This document shows positions 46,897 through 56,678 of a stretch of 64,000 nucleotides of DNA, one piece after another (the first letter of the stretch is position 1; every line of letters begins with the position of its first letter). Below the pieces are notes generated by a model. That model saw nothing but the letters and a program-made list of their open reading frames with translations, had not been told where the DNA came from and ran no database searches. This DNA comes from Duganella dendranthematis. Its GTDB lineage: Bacteria > Pseudomonadota > Gammaproteobacteria > Burkholderiales > Burkholderiaceae_D. The position numbers and the translations under genes are program-made. The stretch lies in assembly GCF_012849375.1 (NCBI RefSeq), contig NZ_CP051684.1, positions 2,852,001 through 2,916,000 of the forward strand, written 5' to 3'.

Positions 46897-47159
46897 CCGA
46901 GCAAGTAAAGCTGAAGCGTACGCTGATCGGTAAAGTTGTGTCCGACAAGATGGACAAGACCGTTACCGTTCTGATCGAACGTCACGTGAAACACCCTCTG
47001 TATGGCAAGATCATCGTCCGTTCGGCAAAGTACCACGCCCACGACGAGACCAACCAGGTGAAAGCCGGTGACACGGTGGAAATCGTGGAAGGTCGTCCGA
47101 TCTCCAAAACGAAGGCATGGACCGTGACCCGTGTGGTGCAAGCCGCACAAATCGTTTAA
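46893..47159 (+). CDS. rpsQ: 30S ribosomal protein S17
   Basis: An 88-residue S17 protein ([22 protein letters not shown], and [23 protein letters not shown]). It is the last gene of the S10 transcript; a terminator with a TTCG loop follows 10 bases after the stop. Confidence 0.97.
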   Translation: MTEQVKLKRTLIGKVVSDKMDKTVTVLIERHVKHPLYGKIIVRSAKYHAHDETNQVKAGDTVEIVEGRPISKTKAWTVTRVVQAAQIV

Positions 47160-47168
47160 TTGAAGCGT

Positions 47169-47202
47169 ATGCCGGCCAGACTTCGGTCTGGACGGCATTT
47201 TT
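47169..47202 (+). terminator. Terminator of the S10 operon
   Basis: ATGCCGgCCAGAC (47169-47181) and GTCTGGaCGGCAT (47186-47198) pair with one mismatch around a TTCG tetraloop, followed by TTTTT. It separates the S10 and spc operons. Confidence 0.9.
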
Positions 47203-47212
47203 CAATTAGTTC

Positions 47213-47240
47213 TTGCAAGCCCGCGAGTTGTATGTAATAC
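47213..47240 (+). promoter_or_regulatory. Promoter of the spc operon
   Basis: TTGCAA (47213-47218) and TAATAC (47235-47240) with a 16-base spacer. The leader to rplN would be about 180 bases and contains complementary 8-base arms CGGTCAGT (47298-47305) and ACTGACCG (47368-47375), so it may be structured. Confidence 0.55.
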
Positions 47241-47426
47241 TCGTGGGCTTCGTTCATGTAACGCCGCAAAGTGTCTGGCCACAGACGCTGAACCGTGCGG
47301 TCAGTATGCAGTACGAAGGTCAAGCACCCAAGCAGTGAGGCCAGCAGGTCTCATTGGCGGGACCAAGACTGACCGTTAGGTCCGCATTGTGTGGATTCTT
47401 CGGCTTAAGTTGGGAAAGAGAATATT

Positions 47427-47795
47427 ATGATTCAAACTGAAAGCCGGCTCGAAGTAGCCGACAACACCGGTGCCAAGGAAGTCATGTGCATCAAGGTGTT
47501 GGGCGGTTCCAAGCGCCGTTATGCTGGCATTGGCGACGTGATCAAGGTAACCGTTAAGGTTGCTGCGCCACGCGGCCGTGTCAAAAAAGGTGAAATTTAT
47601 AACGCCGTGGTAGTGCGCACCGCTAAAGGTGTTCGCCGCCAAGACGGTTCCCTGGTGAAGTTCGACGGCAATGCCGCCGTTCTGTTGAACGCCAAGCTGG
47701 AACCGATCGGTACCCGTATCTTCGGACCAGTGACGCGCGAGCTGCGCACTGAAAAGTTCATGAAGATCGTGTCCCTGGCACCTGAAGTACTGTAA
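47427..47795 (+). CDS. rplN: 50S ribosomal protein L14
   Basis: A 122-residue L14 protein ([33 protein letters not shown], and [13 protein letters not shown]). It sits at the subunit interface. First gene of the spc operon, after a 267-base gap containing the S10 terminator, a promoter and a leader. Confidence 0.98.
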   Translation: MIQTESRLEVADNTGAKEVMCIKVLGGSKRRYAGIGDVIKVTVKVAAPRGRVKKGEIYNAVVVRTAKGVRRQDGSLVKFDGNAAVLLNAKLEPIGTRIFGPVTRELRTEKFMKIVSLAPEVL

Positions 47796-47805
47796 GGAGT
47801 CAGCA

Positions 47806-48120
47806 ATGGATAAGATTCGTAAAAACGACGAAGTCATCGTTCTGGCCGGTAAAGACAAGGGCAAACGCGGTGTCGTTTCGCGTCGCGTAGACGCAGAACA
47901 CGTTGTGGTTGAAGGCGTCAACGTTGCTAAAAAAGCGACCAAGCCGAACCCAATGACTGGCGTTCAAGGTGGTATCGTCGACAAGACTATGCCGATTCAC
48001 GTGTCCAACGTTGCATTGTTCAATGCAGCGACTGGCAAGGCAGACCGGGTAGGTTTCAAAGATGTCGACGGCAAAAAAGTCCGCGTCTTCAAATCGTCCG
48101 GCGAAGTAGTGAAGGCTTAA
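47806..48120 (+). CDS. rplX: 50S ribosomal protein L24
   Basis: A 104-residue L24 protein with the KOW motif [20 protein letters not shown]. It is an assembly initiator of the 50S subunit. Ten bases after rplN, six before rplE. Confidence 0.98.
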   Translation: MDKIRKNDEVIVLAGKDKGKRGVVSRRVDAEHVVVEGVNVAKKATKPNPMTGVQGGIVDKTMPIHVSNVALFNAATGKADRVGFKDVDGKKVRVFKSSGEVVKA

Positions 48121-48126
48121 GAAATC

Positions 48127-48666
48127 ATGGCACGTCTCCAAGAGTTCTATAAAGAAAAAGTCGTCGCTGACCTGACCGAGAAATTCGGCTACAAGTCGGT
48201 GATGGAAGTACCACGTCTGACCAAGATCACCCTGAACATGGGTGTCGGTGAAGCGATTGCTGACAAGAAAGTGCTGGAGCACGCTGTCGGCGACCTGACC
48301 AAGATCGCCGGTCAGAAACCAGTGACCACCAAATCGCGTAAGGCAATTGCGGGCTTCAAGATCCGTGAAGGCTACCCGATCGGTACCATGGTCACCCTGC
48401 GTGGCGCCCGCATGTACGAGTTCCTCGACCGCTTCATCACCGTGGCCCTGCCGCGCGTGCGTGACTTCCGCGGTGTGAATGGCCGCTCGTTCGATGGTCG
48501 TGGCAACTACAACATCGGTGTGAAAGAGCAGATCATCTTCCCGGAAATCGAGTACGACAAGATCGATGCGCTGCGTGGTATGAACATTTCGATCACCACC
48601 ACCGCTAAGACCGACGACGAAGCGAAAGCTCTGCTCGCCGCCTTCAAATTCCCGTTCAGGAACTAA
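48127..48666 (+). CDS. rplE: 50S ribosomal protein L5
   Basis: A 179-residue L5 protein ([50 protein letters not shown]). It binds 5S rRNA. In E. coli the S8 repressor site for the spc operon is at the start of this gene; no attempt was made to fold that region here. Confidence 0.98.
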   Translation: MARLQEFYKEKVVADLTEKFGYKSVMEVPRLTKITLNMGVGEAIADKKVLEHAVGDLTKIAGQKPVTTKSRKAIAGFKIREGYPIGTMVTLRGARMYEFLDRFITVALPRVRDFRGVNGRSFDGRGNYNIGVKEQIIFPEIEYDKIDALRGMNISITTTAKTDDEAKALLAAFKFPFRN

Positions 48667-48672
48667 GAGATC

Positions 48673-48978
48673 ATGGCAAAACTCGCACTGATTAACCGTG
48701 AAGCAAAACGCGTGGCCCTGGCGAACAAATTCGCCGGCAAACGCGCCGCGCTCAAGGCCATCATCGATGACCAGTCGAAATCGGAAGAAGAACGTTACGA
48801 AGCGCGCCTGAAGCTGCAAGCGCTGCCACGTAACTCGGCTCCGACCCGCCAGCGTAACCGCTGCGCGATCACTGGTCGTCCACGCGGCACCTTCCGTAAA
48901 TTCGGTCTGGGCCGTATCAAGCTCCGTGAATTCGCCATGCGTGGTGAGATTCCGGGTATGACTAAAGCTAGCTGGTAA
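48673..48978 (+). CDS. rpsN: 30S ribosomal protein S14 (long, zinc-free form)
   Basis: A 101-residue S14 protein ([34 protein letters not shown]). It is the long form without the CxxC...CxxC zinc ribbon, so it does not depend on zinc, in contrast to the rpmJ product in the same operon. Confidence 0.97.
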   Translation: MAKLALINREAKRVALANKFAGKRAALKAIIDDQSKSEEERYEARLKLQALPRNSAPTRQRNRCAITGRPRGTFRKFGLGRIKLREFAMRGEIPGMTKASW

Positions 48979-48992
48979 TAGGAGAATAAGCA

Positions 48993-49388
48993 ATGAGTAT
49001 GAGCGATCCTATCGCCGATATGCTGACCCGCATTCGTAACGCCCAGGGCGTGCAAAAAACGACCGTGGCCATGCCATCGTCGAAAGTCAAAATTGCGATT
49101 GCCAACGTCCTCAAGGACGAGGGTTACATTGAAGATTTCGCAGTCGCTGTAGATGGCGGCAAGTCGGAACTGAAAATCGGTTTGAAATATTATGTCGGCC
49201 GTCCCGTCATCGAGCGCCTGGAGCGCGTGTCCCGTCCGGGTCTGCGCGTGTACAAAGGCAAAGACGAGATCCCTTCGGTAATGAATGGTCTGGGTGTGGC
49301 GATTGTATCGACCCCACAAGGCGTCATGACCGACCGTAAAGCACGCGCAACCGGTGTCGGCGGCGAAGTGATTTGCTACGTGGCCTAA
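48993..49388 (+). CDS. rpsH: 30S ribosomal protein S8
   Basis: A 131-residue S8 protein ([16 protein letters not shown], and [26 protein letters not shown]). It is a primary 16S rRNA binder and, in E. coli, the translational repressor of the spc operon. An ATG two codons downstream (MSDPIADM) is an alternative start. Confidence 0.98.
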   Translation: MSMSDPIADMLTRIRNAQGVQKTTVAMPSSKVKIAIANVLKDEGYIEDFAVAVDGGKSELKIGLKYYVGRPVIERLERVSRPGLRVYKGKDEIPSVMNGLGVAIVSTPQGVMTDRKARATGVGGEVICYVA

Positions 49389-49398
49389 GGAGTAAGAC

Positions 49399-49932
49399 AT
49401 GTCCCGAGTAGCTAAAATGCCAATCGCTGTGCCAGCTGGCGCTGATGTCGCCATCTCCGCACAAGCGATCACCGTCAAGGGCCCGCTGGGCGTCCTGACC
49501 CAGAACCTGAATGGCCTGGTTAAAGTAGAAAACAACGCTGGTACCCTGAGCTTTGAGCCGTCGAACGACAGCCGCGAAGCCAACGCCATGTCCGGTACGC
49601 TGCGCGCACTGGTCAACAACATGGTGAACGGTGTGACCAAGGGCTTCGAGAAAAAGCTGAACCTGGTTGGCGTGGGCTACAAAGCCCAGGCCGCTGGCGA
49701 CAAGCTGAACCTGTCGCTGGGTTTCTCGCACCCGGTCGTGCACGCCATGCCAGAAGGCGTGACCGTGACCACCGCCACCCCGACCGAGATCGTCATCAAA
49801 GGCATCGATCGTCAAAAGGTGGGTCAGGTTGCTGCAGAAGTTCGTGCTTACCGCGCTCCGGAGCCTTACAAAGGCAAGGGCGTCCGTTATTCGGACGAAG
49901 TGGTTAAGATCAAAGAAACTAAGAAGAAGTAA
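49399..49932 (+). CDS. rplF: 50S ribosomal protein L6
   Basis: A 177-residue L6 protein ([18 protein letters not shown], and [24 protein letters not shown]). It lies near the sarcin-ricin loop. GGAGTAAG precedes the ATG. Confidence 0.98.
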   Translation: MSRVAKMPIAVPAGADVAISAQAITVKGPLGVLTQNLNGLVKVENNAGTLSFEPSNDSREANAMSGTLRALVNNMVNGVTKGFEKKLNLVGVGYKAQAAGDKLNLSLGFSHPVVHAMPEGVTVTTATPTEIVIKGIDRQKVGQVAAEVRAYRAPEPYKGKGVRYSDEVVKIKETKKK

Positions 49933-49945
49933 TTAGGGGCTGACG

Positions 49946-50308
49946 ATGGATAAAAAAGAATCTCGTCTGCGTCGCGGACGTCAAACCCGGATCAAGATCG
50001 CACAACTGAAAGTGAACCGCCTGTCGGTGCACCGCACTAACCTGCACATTTATGCGAACCTGATCAGCCCGGAAGCCAAAGTACTGGTTTCGGCATCGAC
50101 CGTTGAAGCGGAAGTACGCGCTGAACTGGCCGGCCAATCGGGCAAGGGCGGCAACGCCGCTGCCGCCGCACTGGTGGGCAAGCGCGTAGCAGAAAAAGCA
50201 CTGAAAGCCGGTATCACCGAAGTCGCCTTCGACCGTTCCGGTTTCCGTTATCACGGCCGTGTGAAGGCGCTGGCAGAAGCCGCGCGTGAAGCCGGTCTGA
50301 AGTTCTAA
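49946..50308 (+). CDS. rplR: 50S ribosomal protein L18
   Basis: A 120-residue L18 protein ([18 protein letters not shown] at the basic start and [26 protein letters not shown] at the end). It carries 5S rRNA into the large subunit together with L5. Confidence 0.98.
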   Translation: MDKKESRLRRGRQTRIKIAQLKVNRLSVHRTNLHIYANLISPEAKVLVSASTVEAEVRAELAGQSGKGGNAAAAALVGKRVAEKALKAGITEVAFDRSGFRYHGRVKALAEAAREAGLKF

Positions 50309-50317
50309 GGAACGATC

Positions 50318-50836
50318 ATGGCAAAAATGCAAGCAAAAATGGCAAGCGACAAGCCGGACGACGGCATGCGCGAAAAAATGATCGCGATCAACCGCGTGAC
50401 CAAAGTGGTCAAGGGTGGTCGTATCATGGGCTTCGCCGCGCTGACCGTAGTAGGTGACGGCGATGGCCGCATCGGCATGGGCAAGGGCAAGTCGAAAGAG
50501 GTACCGGTTGGTGTGCAGAAGGCAATGGAAGAAGCCCGTCGCAACCTGATCAAAGTACCGCTGAAAAACGGCACGCTGCACCACACCGTCCTGGGTCGCC
50601 ACGGCGCCTCGAAAGTAATGATGTCGCCTGCGAAACCAGGTACCGGCGTTATTGCGGGCGGCGCGATGCGCGCAATCTTCGAAGTCATGGGTGTTACCGA
50701 CGTGGTCGCGAAATCGACCGGTTCGAGCAACCCGTACAACCTGGTTCGCGCCACGCTGGACGGCCTGGCTAAACTGAGCACTCCTGCTGACATCGCTGCG
50801 AAACGCGGCAAGTCGGTAGAAGAGATCCTGGGTTAA
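50318..50836 (+). CDS. rpsE: 30S ribosomal protein S5
   Basis: A 172-residue S5 protein ([31 protein letters not shown], and [22 protein letters not shown]). The loop where spectinomycin-resistance changes occur (VVKGGR) is intact. It helps mRNA entry and decoding fidelity. Confidence 0.98.
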   Translation: MAKMQAKMASDKPDDGMREKMIAINRVTKVVKGGRIMGFAALTVVGDGDGRIGMGKGKSKEVPVGVQKAMEEARRNLIKVPLKNGTLHHTVLGRHGASKVMMSPAKPGTGVIAGGAMRAIFEVMGVTDVVAKSTGSSNPYNLVRATLDGLAKLSTPADIAAKRGKSVEEILG

Positions 50837-50846
50837 GGTGAACGAC

Positions 50847-51029
50847 ATGACTACGAAAACCGTCAAAGTACAACTGGTCAAGGGCCTGATTGGCACTCGT
50901 CAAGATCACCGTGCCACCGTTCGCGGTCTGGGCCTGCGTCGCGTCAACTCGGTTTCCGAGCTGCAAGACACCCCATCCGTACGCGGCATGATCAACAAAG
51001 TGTCGTATCTCGTTAAAGTAGTTGCGTAA
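50847..51029 (+). CDS. rpmD: 50S ribosomal protein L30
   Basis: A 60-residue L30 protein ([32 protein letters not shown]). The ATG at 50847 has AGGTG six bases upstream; an in-frame GTG at 50838 would overlap that site and is rejected. Confidence 0.95.
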   Translation: MTTKTVKVQLVKGLIGTRQDHRATVRGLGLRRVNSVSELQDTPSVRGMINKVSYLVKVVA

Positions 51030-51056
51030 GCCTTAGGGCTTACTCACGGAGAAATC

Positions 51057-51488
51057 ATGGAACTGAATACCATTCAACCAGCCGATGGCGCTAAGCACTA
51101 CAAGCGTCGCGTCGGCCGCGGTATCGGCTCTGGCCTGGGTAAAACCGCAGGTCGTGGCCACAAGGGTCAGAAATCGCGTTCGGGCGGCTTCCACAAAGTC
51201 GGCTTCGAAGGCGGTCAGATGCCTCTGCAACGTCGTCTGCCTAAGCGCGGTTTCAAGTCGCTCAACGCCACCTTCAAAGCTGAAGTGCGTCTGTCCGACC
51301 TGAACCAGCTGGCGGTCGGCGATGTCGACATCCTGGTGCTGAAACAAGCTGGCGTACTGAGCGTGCTGGCACGTGATGTGCGCGTCATTCTGTCCGGCGA
51401 GATCACCAAAGCGGTGAACCTCAAAGGCCTGAAAGTGACCGCTGGCGCGAAAGCCGCCATCGAAGCAGCCGGCGGCTCGGTAGCCTGA
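51057..51488 (+). CDS. rplO: 50S ribosomal protein L15
   Basis: A 143-residue L15 protein ([25 protein letters not shown], and [17 protein letters not shown]). A late-assembly 50S protein. It directly precedes secY, as in most bacteria. Confidence 0.98.
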   Translation: MELNTIQPADGAKHYKRRVGRGIGSGLGKTAGRGHKGQKSRSGGFHKVGFEGGQMPLQRRLPKRGFKSLNATFKAEVRLSDLNQLAVGDVDILVLKQAGVLSVLARDVRVILSGEITKAVNLKGLKVTAGAKAAIEAAGGSVA

Positions 51489-51518
51489 GCCCCGCGAACA
51501 GCTTGATCGGAGCGAAAA

Positions 51519-52853
51519 TTGGCGACTAATCCACAATTGGCTAAAAGTGCAGCAGCTGGTTTCCCCTGGGGCCGGCTCTGGTTCCTGCTTGGCGCATTGG
51601 TGGTTTATCGTATCGGCGCTCACATCCCGGTCCCCGGGATCGATCCGGTACAATTAGCCGCGCTGTTCAAGTCGCAAGAGGGTGGCATCCTGGGCATGTT
51701 GAACATGTTCAGTGGTGGCGCTCTCGCGCGCTTTACGGTGTTTGCGCTGGGTATCACGCCGTACATCTCGGCCTCGATCATCATGCAGTTGGTGTCGATC
51801 GTCTCGCCGCAGATGGAAGCGTTGAAGAAGGAAGGCGAAGCTGGCCGACGCAAGATCACCCAGTACACCCGGTATTTCACGGTGTTGCTGGCGGGGTTCC
51901 AGGCGTTGGGCATTGCGGTTGCCTTGGAGTCGCAAGCTGGTCTGGTGCTGGATCCAGGCTATGCATTCCGTTTCGTGACGGTCGTGACGCTGTTGACCGG
52001 CACCATGTTCGTGATGTGGTTGGGCGAGCAAATTACCGAGCGTGGTCTCGGTAATGGCATCTCGATCATCATTTTCGCTGGTATCGCGGCCGGTCTGCCG
52101 GGCGCACTGGGTGGCCTCGGCCAGTCGGTGAGCAACGGTTCGATCGGTGCCTTGTCGGCGATCATCATCATGATTTTGGTGGTGGCGGTGACGTTCCTGG
52201 TGGTGTTTGTGGAACGTGGCCAACGCAAGATTCTGGTCAACTATGCGAAACGCCAGGTGGGTAACAAGATTTACGGTGGACAAACGTCGCACCTGCCATT
52301 GAAGTTGAATATGGCCGGCGTGATCCCACCGATCTTCGCTTCGTCGATTATCTTGTTCCCGGCAACGATCGTGGGCTGGTTTACCACGGGCGCCGATACG
52401 GCCAACCCGGCGGTCCGGTTCCTGAAAGATTTGGCAGCATCGATGGGGCCAGGCGAGCCCATCCACGCACTGTTGTACGCCATTGCGATCGTGTTTTTCT
52501 GTTTCTTCTATACAGCGCTGGTCTTCAACAGCAAGGAAACAGCGGATAACTTGAAGAAGAGCGGGGCCTTTGTGCCAGGGATTCGTCCCGGTGAGCAGAC
52601 TGCCCGTTACATCGACAAGATCCTGACGCGATTGACACTGGCTGGCGCCATCTACATCACTTTGGTGTGTTTGTTGCCGGAATTCATGCAAGCCGAGTGG
52701 AAAGTACCATTCTATTTTGGCGGTACTTCGTTGTTGATTATTGTGGTTGTTACCATGGATTTCATGGCGCAAGTACAAAACTACGTGATGTCGCAGCAAT
52801 ATGAATCGCTGCTGCGCAAAGCAAACTTCAAAGGCGGAATTCCGACGCGATAA
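51519..52853 (+). CDS. secY: Preprotein translocase subunit SecY
   Basis: A 444-residue inner-membrane channel with ten transmembrane helices; plug-region and cytoplasmic-loop features include [27 protein letters not shown] and the C4 loop [20 protein letters not shown]. It forms the Sec pore with SecE and SecG, and exports among others the signal-peptide proteins in this window. It begins with TTG (51519), with CGGAG upstream; no ATG fits. Codons are more T-ending than in the ribosomal genes. Confidence 0.98.
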   Translation: MATNPQLAKSAAAGFPWGRLWFLLGALVVYRIGAHIPVPGIDPVQLAALFKSQEGGILGMLNMFSGGALARFTVFALGITPYISASIIMQLVSIVSPQMEALKKEGEAGRRKITQYTRYFTVLLAGFQALGIAVALESQAGLVLDPGYAFRFVTVVTLLTGTMFVMWLGEQITERGLGNGISIIIFAGIAAGLPGALGGLGQSVSNGSIGALSAIIIMILVVAVTFLVVFVERGQRKILVNYAKRQVGNKIYGGQTSHLPLKLNMAGVIPPIFASSIILFPATIVGWFTTGADTANPAVRFLKDLAASMGPGEPIHALLYAIAIVFFCFFYTALVFNSKETADNLKKSGAFVPGIRPGEQTARYIDKILTRLTLAGAIYITLVCLLPEFMQAEWKVPFYFGGTSLLIIVVVTMDFMAQVQNYVMSQQYESLLRKANFKGGIPTR

Positions 52854-52874
52854 GCGCGGTTTCAAACATACCGA

Positions 52875-53093
52875 ATGGCAAAAGACGACGTCATACAGAT
52901 GCAGGGCGAGATCCTAGAAAATCTCCCTAATGCAACATTTCGAGTAAAGCTGGAAAACGGGCACGTGGTGCTGGGACATATTTCAGGTAAAATGCGGATG
53001 AACTATATCCGCATCCTGCCTGGCGATAAGGTGACGGTCGAACTGACACCTTACGACCTGTCCCGCGCCCGCATCGTGTTCCGGACCAAGTAA
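52875..53093 (+). CDS. infA: Translation initiation factor IF-1
   Basis: A 72-residue OB-fold protein ([38 protein letters not shown]). It blocks the A site during initiation. It lies between secY and rpmJ, a common betaproteobacterial order. Confidence 0.97.
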   Translation: MAKDDVIQMQGEILENLPNATFRVKLENGHVVLGHISGKMRMNYIRILPGDKVTVELTPYDLSRARIVFRTK

Positions 53094-53127
53094 ATTTAGA
53101 TAATCGAACCTTAGAAGAGAGTTCATA

Positions 53128-53241
53128 ATGAAAGTTAACGCCTCAGTCAAGCGGATCTGCCGCAACTGCAAGATCATCAAGCGCAAAGGCGTTGTTCGCG
53201 TAATCTGCGTCGAACCACGTCATAAACAGCGTCAAGGTTAA
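53128..53241 (+). CDS. rpmJ: 50S ribosomal protein L36 (zinc-binding form)
   Basis: A 37-residue protein, [19 protein letters not shown] at the start and [10 protein letters not shown] at the end. Cys11, Cys14, Cys27 and His32 make the zinc ribbon of the standard C+ form. AGAAGAGAG lies before the ATG. It closes the spc part and is followed by rpsM after 27 bases. Confidence 0.96.
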   Translation: MKVNASVKRICRNCKIIKRKGVVRVICVEPRHKQRQG

Positions 53242-53268
53242 TAACCGTTATTTATCGAGGAATAACGA

Positions 53269-53634
53269 ATGGCACGTATTGCAGGGGTTAATATCCCAAA
53301 TCACCAGCACACCGTTATCGGCCTGACGGCCATCTACGGTGTAGGCCGCCCACGCGCGAAGTTCATCTGCGCGCAAACGGGTATCGCGACCAATAAAAAG
53401 GTCAAAGATCTGGACGACAGCGAACTGGAAAAGCTGCGCGATGAAGTCGGTAAATTCATCGTCGAAGGCGATCTGCGTCGCGAACTGTCCATGAACATCA
53501 AGCGTTTGATGGATCTGGGTTGCTACCGTGGTATGCGTCACCGTAAGGGCCTGCCGGTCCGCGGTCAACGCACCCGCACCAATGCACGTACCCGCAAGGG
53601 CCCGCGCAAAGCCGCTCAATCGCTCAAGAAATAA
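53269..53634 (+). CDS. rpsM: 30S ribosomal protein S13
   Basis: A 121-residue S13 protein ([26 protein letters not shown], and [28 protein letters not shown]). It contacts the P-site tRNA and bridges to the large subunit. First gene of the alpha-operon block. Confidence 0.98.
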   Translation: MARIAGVNIPNHQHTVIGLTAIYGVGRPRAKFICAQTGIATNKKVKDLDDSELEKLRDEVGKFIVEGDLRRELSMNIKRLMDLGCYRGMRHRKGLPVRGQRTRTNARTRKGPRKAAQSLKK

Positions 53635-53648
53635 TCTAGGGAAATCAC

Positions 53649-54053
53649 ATGGCTAAGCAACAAAGCAGCGCAGCAGCAGCGCGCGTACGCAAGAAGGTCA
53701 AGAAGAACGTCGCGGAAGGTATCGCGCACGTTCACGCTTCCTTCAACAATACCATCATCACCATCACCGACCGTCAGGGCAATGCACTGTCGTGGGCGAC
53801 CTCCGGTGGTGCTGGCTTCAAGGGTTCGCGTAAATCGACCCCGTTCGCAGCGCAGGTTGCTGCTGAAGCCGCTGGTAAAGTCGCGATCGAATGCGGCGTG
53901 AAGAACCTGGAAGTGCGTATCAAGGGCCCAGGCCCAGGCCGTGAATCGGCTGTGCGCGCGCTGAACAACCTGGGCATCAAGATCACCGAGATCCAGGACG
54001 TGACGCCAGTACCGCACAACGGCTGCCGCCCTCCAAAGCGTCGTCGTATCTAA
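53649..54053 (+). CDS. rpsK: 30S ribosomal protein S11
   Basis: A 134-residue S11 protein ([26 protein letters not shown], and [18 protein letters not shown]). It lies on the platform at the mRNA exit. A 190-base gap with several hairpins follows. Confidence 0.98.
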   Translation: MAKQQSSAAAARVRKKVKKNVAEGIAHVHASFNNTIITITDRQGNALSWATSGGAGFKGSRKSTPFAAQVAAEAAGKVAIECGVKNLEVRIKGPGPGRESAVRALNNLGIKITEIQDVTPVPHNGCRPPKRRRI

Positions 54054-54058
54054 TGGCC

Positions 54059-54192
54059 TAGCCGACCTGGTCGGCTACGCTGTTACACAATTCAGCTGGT
54101 GCAGGCAACCGGTAACGGTTATACTGCCCGGCTATTGTCGTCTGCCGCTTGCGGCGGACTTAAGCCACGTCTGGCTCACCCGCAGACCAGAC
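54059..54192 (+). other. Structured rpsK-rpsD gap (possible S4 leader)
   Basis: Three stems are visible: TAGCCGAC/GTCGGCTA (54059-54077), GTCTGCCGC/GCGGCGGAC with one mismatch (54140-54159), and GTCTGG/CCAGAC (54169-54192). TATACT at 54120-54125, with only a weak -35 (CTGGTG, 18-base spacer), could start a transcript carrying the last two stems into rpsD. A regulatory role is inferred only from the position before the gene for S4, a known autoregulator. Confidence 0.35.
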
Positions 54193-54243
54193 TAGCGTTC
54201 AGCCCTTGCGGTTGGAACGTCATTATTTAAAAAAGGAAATACC

Positions 54244-54867
54244 GTGGCACGTTATATCGGACCTAAAGCAAAACTGTCCCGCCGTGAAGGCACTGATCTG
54301 TTCCTGAAGAGCGCACGTCGCTCGCTGGACAGCAAATGCAAACTGGATGTCAAACCAGGTCAGCACGGCGTTAAGTCGGGCGCTCGCACCTCGGACTACG
54401 GCAACCAGCTGCGCGAAAAACAAAAAGTCAAACGTATGTACGGCGTGCTGGAACGTCAGTTCCGTCGCTACTTCGCAGAAGCCGACCGCCGCAAAGGCAA
54501 CACCGGCGAAACCCTGCTGAAGCTGCTGGAAGCCCGTCTGGACAACGTCGCCTACCGCATGGGCTTCGGCTCGACCCGCGCTGAAGCACGTCAGCTGGTA
54601 TCCCACAAAGCGTTCACCGTGAACGGCCAAGTGGTGAACATCGCTTCGTACTCGGTCAAAGTCGGCGACGTCGTTGCTGTGCGCGAAAAAGCCAAGAAAC
54701 AAGTGCGTATCGTTGAAGCGCTGTCGCTGGCTGAACAAGTCGGCATGCCAGCCTGGGTGTCGGTTGACGCCAAGAAAATGGAAGGCACCTTCAAGTCCCT
54801 GCCAGAGCGTAACGAAATCGCTAACGACGTCAACGAATCGCTGATCGTCGAACTGTACTCGCGTTAA
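54244..54867 (+). CDS. rpsD: 30S ribosomal protein S4
   Basis: A 207-residue S4 protein ([23 protein letters not shown], and the S4 domain [27 protein letters not shown]). GTG start with AAAAGGAAA upstream. It is a primary 16S binder and in E. coli represses the alpha operon. A terminator-like hairpin follows. Confidence 0.98.
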   Translation: MARYIGPKAKLSRREGTDLFLKSARRSLDSKCKLDVKPGQHGVKSGARTSDYGNQLREKQKVKRMYGVLERQFRRYFAEADRRKGNTGETLLKLLEARLDNVAYRMGFGSTRAEARQLVSHKAFTVNGQVVNIASYSVKVGDVVAVREKAKKQVRIVEALSLAEQVGMPAWVSVDAKKMEGTFKSLPERNEIANDVNESLIVELYSR

Positions 54868-54893
54868 TCTGTAGCCTAAGTAGCACCAAAACC

Positions 54894-54919
54894 CGCCCGC
54901 TCACTAGAGCGGGCGTTTT
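54894..54919 (+). terminator. Terminator-like hairpin between rpsD and rpoA
   Basis: CGCCCGCTC (54894-54902) and GAGCGGGCG (54907-54915) form a perfect 9-bp stem with a 4-base loop, followed by TTTT and then C. The short T run suggests partial termination or attenuation ahead of rpoA. Confidence 0.6.
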
Positions 54920-54977
54920 CACTAATGCCATCAGCCTTATCGGCTTAACGCGCCGAGGGTATTGAAGAGGACATTTC

Positions 54978-55955
54978 ATGCAAAACAGTTTGTTGAAACC
55001 ACGTATTATCGATGTAGAAGCGCTGGGCGCCGGTCACGCTAAAGTTGTGATGGAGCCATTCGAACGCGGCTACGGCCACACCCTGGGCAACGCGCTCCGT
55101 CGCGTGCTGTTGTCGTCAATGGTGGGCTACGCGCCGACCGAAGTGACCATCGCTGGCGTGGTGCACGAGTATTCGTCGCTGGACGGCGTGCAAGAAGACG
55201 TGGTTGACCTGCTGCTGAACCTGAAGGGCGTTGTGTTCAAAGTGCACAACCGTGACTCCGTCACCCTGACCCTGAAGAAAGAAGGCGAAGGCGCCGTGCT
55301 GGCTTCGGACATCGATCTGCCACACGATGTGGAACTGATCAACCCGGACCACGTGATTGCGCACCTGACCGCCGGCGGCAAACTGGACATGCAGATCAAG
55401 GTCGAAAAAGGCCGTGGCTATGTGCCAGGTAACGTGCGTCGCCTGTCGGAAGACACCAACAAGACCATTGGCCGCATCATTCTGGACGCGTCGTTCTCGC
55501 CAGTGCGCCGTGTGTCGTACTTCGTGGAATCGGCCCGTGTGGAACAGCGTACCGACCTGGACAAGCTGATCATCAACATCGAAACCAACGGCGTGATTTC
55601 GCCGGAAGAAGCGATCCGTCAATCGGCCCGCGTGCTGGTCGATCAACTGAACGTGTTCGCCGCGCTGGAAGGCACCGAAGCTGCTGCTGAAGCACCTTCG
55701 CGCGCACCGCTGGTCGATCCGATCCTGCTGCGTCCAGTGGACGATCTGGAACTGACCGTGCGTTCGGCCAACTGCCTGAAAGCAGAAAACATCTACTACA
55801 TCGGCGACCTGATCCAGCGTTCGGAAAACGAACTGCTGAAGACCCCGAATCTGGGCCGCAAGTCGCTGAACGAGATCAAGGAAGTCCTGGCTTCCCGTGG
55901 TCTGACCCTGGGCATGAAGCTGGAAAACTGGCCGCCTGCTGGTCTGGAGAAGTAA
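54978..55955 (+). CDS. rpoA: RNA polymerase alpha subunit
   Basis: A 325-residue protein. The N-terminal assembly domain has [23 protein letters not shown] and the C-terminal DNA/activator-binding domain has [52 protein letters not shown]. It dimerises to start core assembly. It is separated from rplQ by a 190-base gap carrying a dispersed palindromic repeat. Confidence 0.98.
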   Translation: MQNSLLKPRIIDVEALGAGHAKVVMEPFERGYGHTLGNALRRVLLSSMVGYAPTEVTIAGVVHEYSSLDGVQEDVVDLLLNLKGVVFKVHNRDSVTLTLKKEGEGAVLASDIDLPHDVELINPDHVIAHLTAGGKLDMQIKVEKGRGYVPGNVRRLSEDTNKTIGRIILDASFSPVRRVSYFVESARVEQRTDLDKLIINIETNGVISPEEAIRQSARVLVDQLNVFAALEGTEAAAEAPSRAPLVDPILLRPVDDLELTVRSANCLKAENIYYIGDLIQRSENELLKTPNLGRKSLNEIKEVLASRGLTLGMKLENWPPAGLEK

Positions 55956-55963
55956 TTTTGCCA

Positions 55964-56037
55964 CCGTCGCTCCCGCGCAAGCGGGAGCCCATGCTGAGCA
56001 TGCTCGGCATGGTCCCGGCTTGCGCTGGGATGACGGG
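55964..56037. repeat. Dispersed palindromic repeat element between rpoA and rplQ
   Basis: A 74-base imperfect palindrome centred on GAGCATGCTC. The outer arms are CCGTCGCTCCCGCGCAAGCG and, on the other strand, the matching CCCGTCATCCCAGCGCAAGC. Read on the minus strand it encodes the familiar false peptide pieces VIPAQAG and SRLRG.D that mark REP-like intergenic repeats in proteobacterial genomes. In mRNA it would form one long hairpin between two essential genes. Copy number cannot be judged from one window. Confidence 0.75.
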
Positions 56038-56145
56038 GTTGCAGTACCGCTCTGGCATGTTGCTGGAGCGTTATCACTAAAACCGGTCCGCGCTCATGTG
56101 AGCGATCGAAGAACTCGGATTTAAACATCATCGAAAGGAAGTACC

Positions 56146-56541
56146 ATGCGTCACCGTCACGGCCTCCGTAAACTGAACCGTACCTCGTCCCACCGTCTGG
56201 CAATGCTGCGCAACATGACCGTTTCCCTGCTGCGTCATGAAGCCATCAAAACCACGCTGCCAAAAGCTAAAGAGCTGCGCCGCGTTGTTGAGCCGATCCT
56301 GACCCTGGGCAAGACCGACACCCTGGCTAACAAGCGTCTGGCATTTGCCCGTCTGCGCGACCGCGAAATCGTAGGCAAACTGTTCTCGGAACTGGGCCCA
56401 CGTTACGCTGCACGTAACGGCGGCTACCTGCGCATCCTGAAAATGGGTTTCCGCGTTGGCGACAACGCTCCAATGGCTTACGTTGAGCTGCTGGACCGTC
56501 CAGAAGTCACCGCGATCGAAGACGCACCAACCGCTGAGTAA
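56146..56541 (+). CDS. rplQ: 50S ribosomal protein L17
   Basis: A 131-residue L17 protein ([29 protein letters not shown], and [23 protein letters not shown]). Last gene of the alpha operon, followed by a strong terminator. GAAAGGAAG precedes the ATG. Confidence 0.98.
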   Translation: MRHRHGLRKLNRTSSHRLAMLRNMTVSLLRHEAIKTTLPKAKELRRVVEPILTLGKTDTLANKRLAFARLRDREIVGKLFSELGPRYAARNGGYLRILKMGFRVGDNAPMAYVELLDRPEVTAIEDAPTAE

Positions 56542-56564
56542 TCTGCCGGTTGCAAGTAAGACTG

Positions 56565-56593
56565 AAAAGCCAGGCTCTGCCTGGCTTTTTTTT
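56565..56593 (+). terminator. Terminator of the alpha operon
   Basis: AAAAGCCAGGC (56565-56575) and GCCTGGCTTTT (56579-56589) form an 11-bp stem with a TCT loop and a T run to 56593. Confidence 0.92.
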
Positions 56594-56615
56594 CGTCCTT
56601 TTACATCTCAAACGG

Positions 56616-56643
56616 TTGACTTTGAAATGAGAATCGTTATCAT
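56616..56643 (+). promoter_or_regulatory. Fur-box promoter of the siderophore receptor gene
   Basis: TTGACT (56616-56621) and TATCAT (56638-56643) have a 16-base spacer. TGAAATGAGAATCGTTATC at 56623-56641 matches 14 of 19 positions of the Fur consensus and fills the spacer and most of the -10. Iron-loaded Fur would block polymerase here. Confidence 0.8.
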
Positions 56644-56678
56644 TCCTGTTTCGATAAAAATGTCAACACGGGGAAGTG

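Noticed and set aside
55876-56058. Short minus-strand open frame between rpoA and rplQ
   Set aside because: Its peptide is the false translation of the palindromic repeat element, not a gene.
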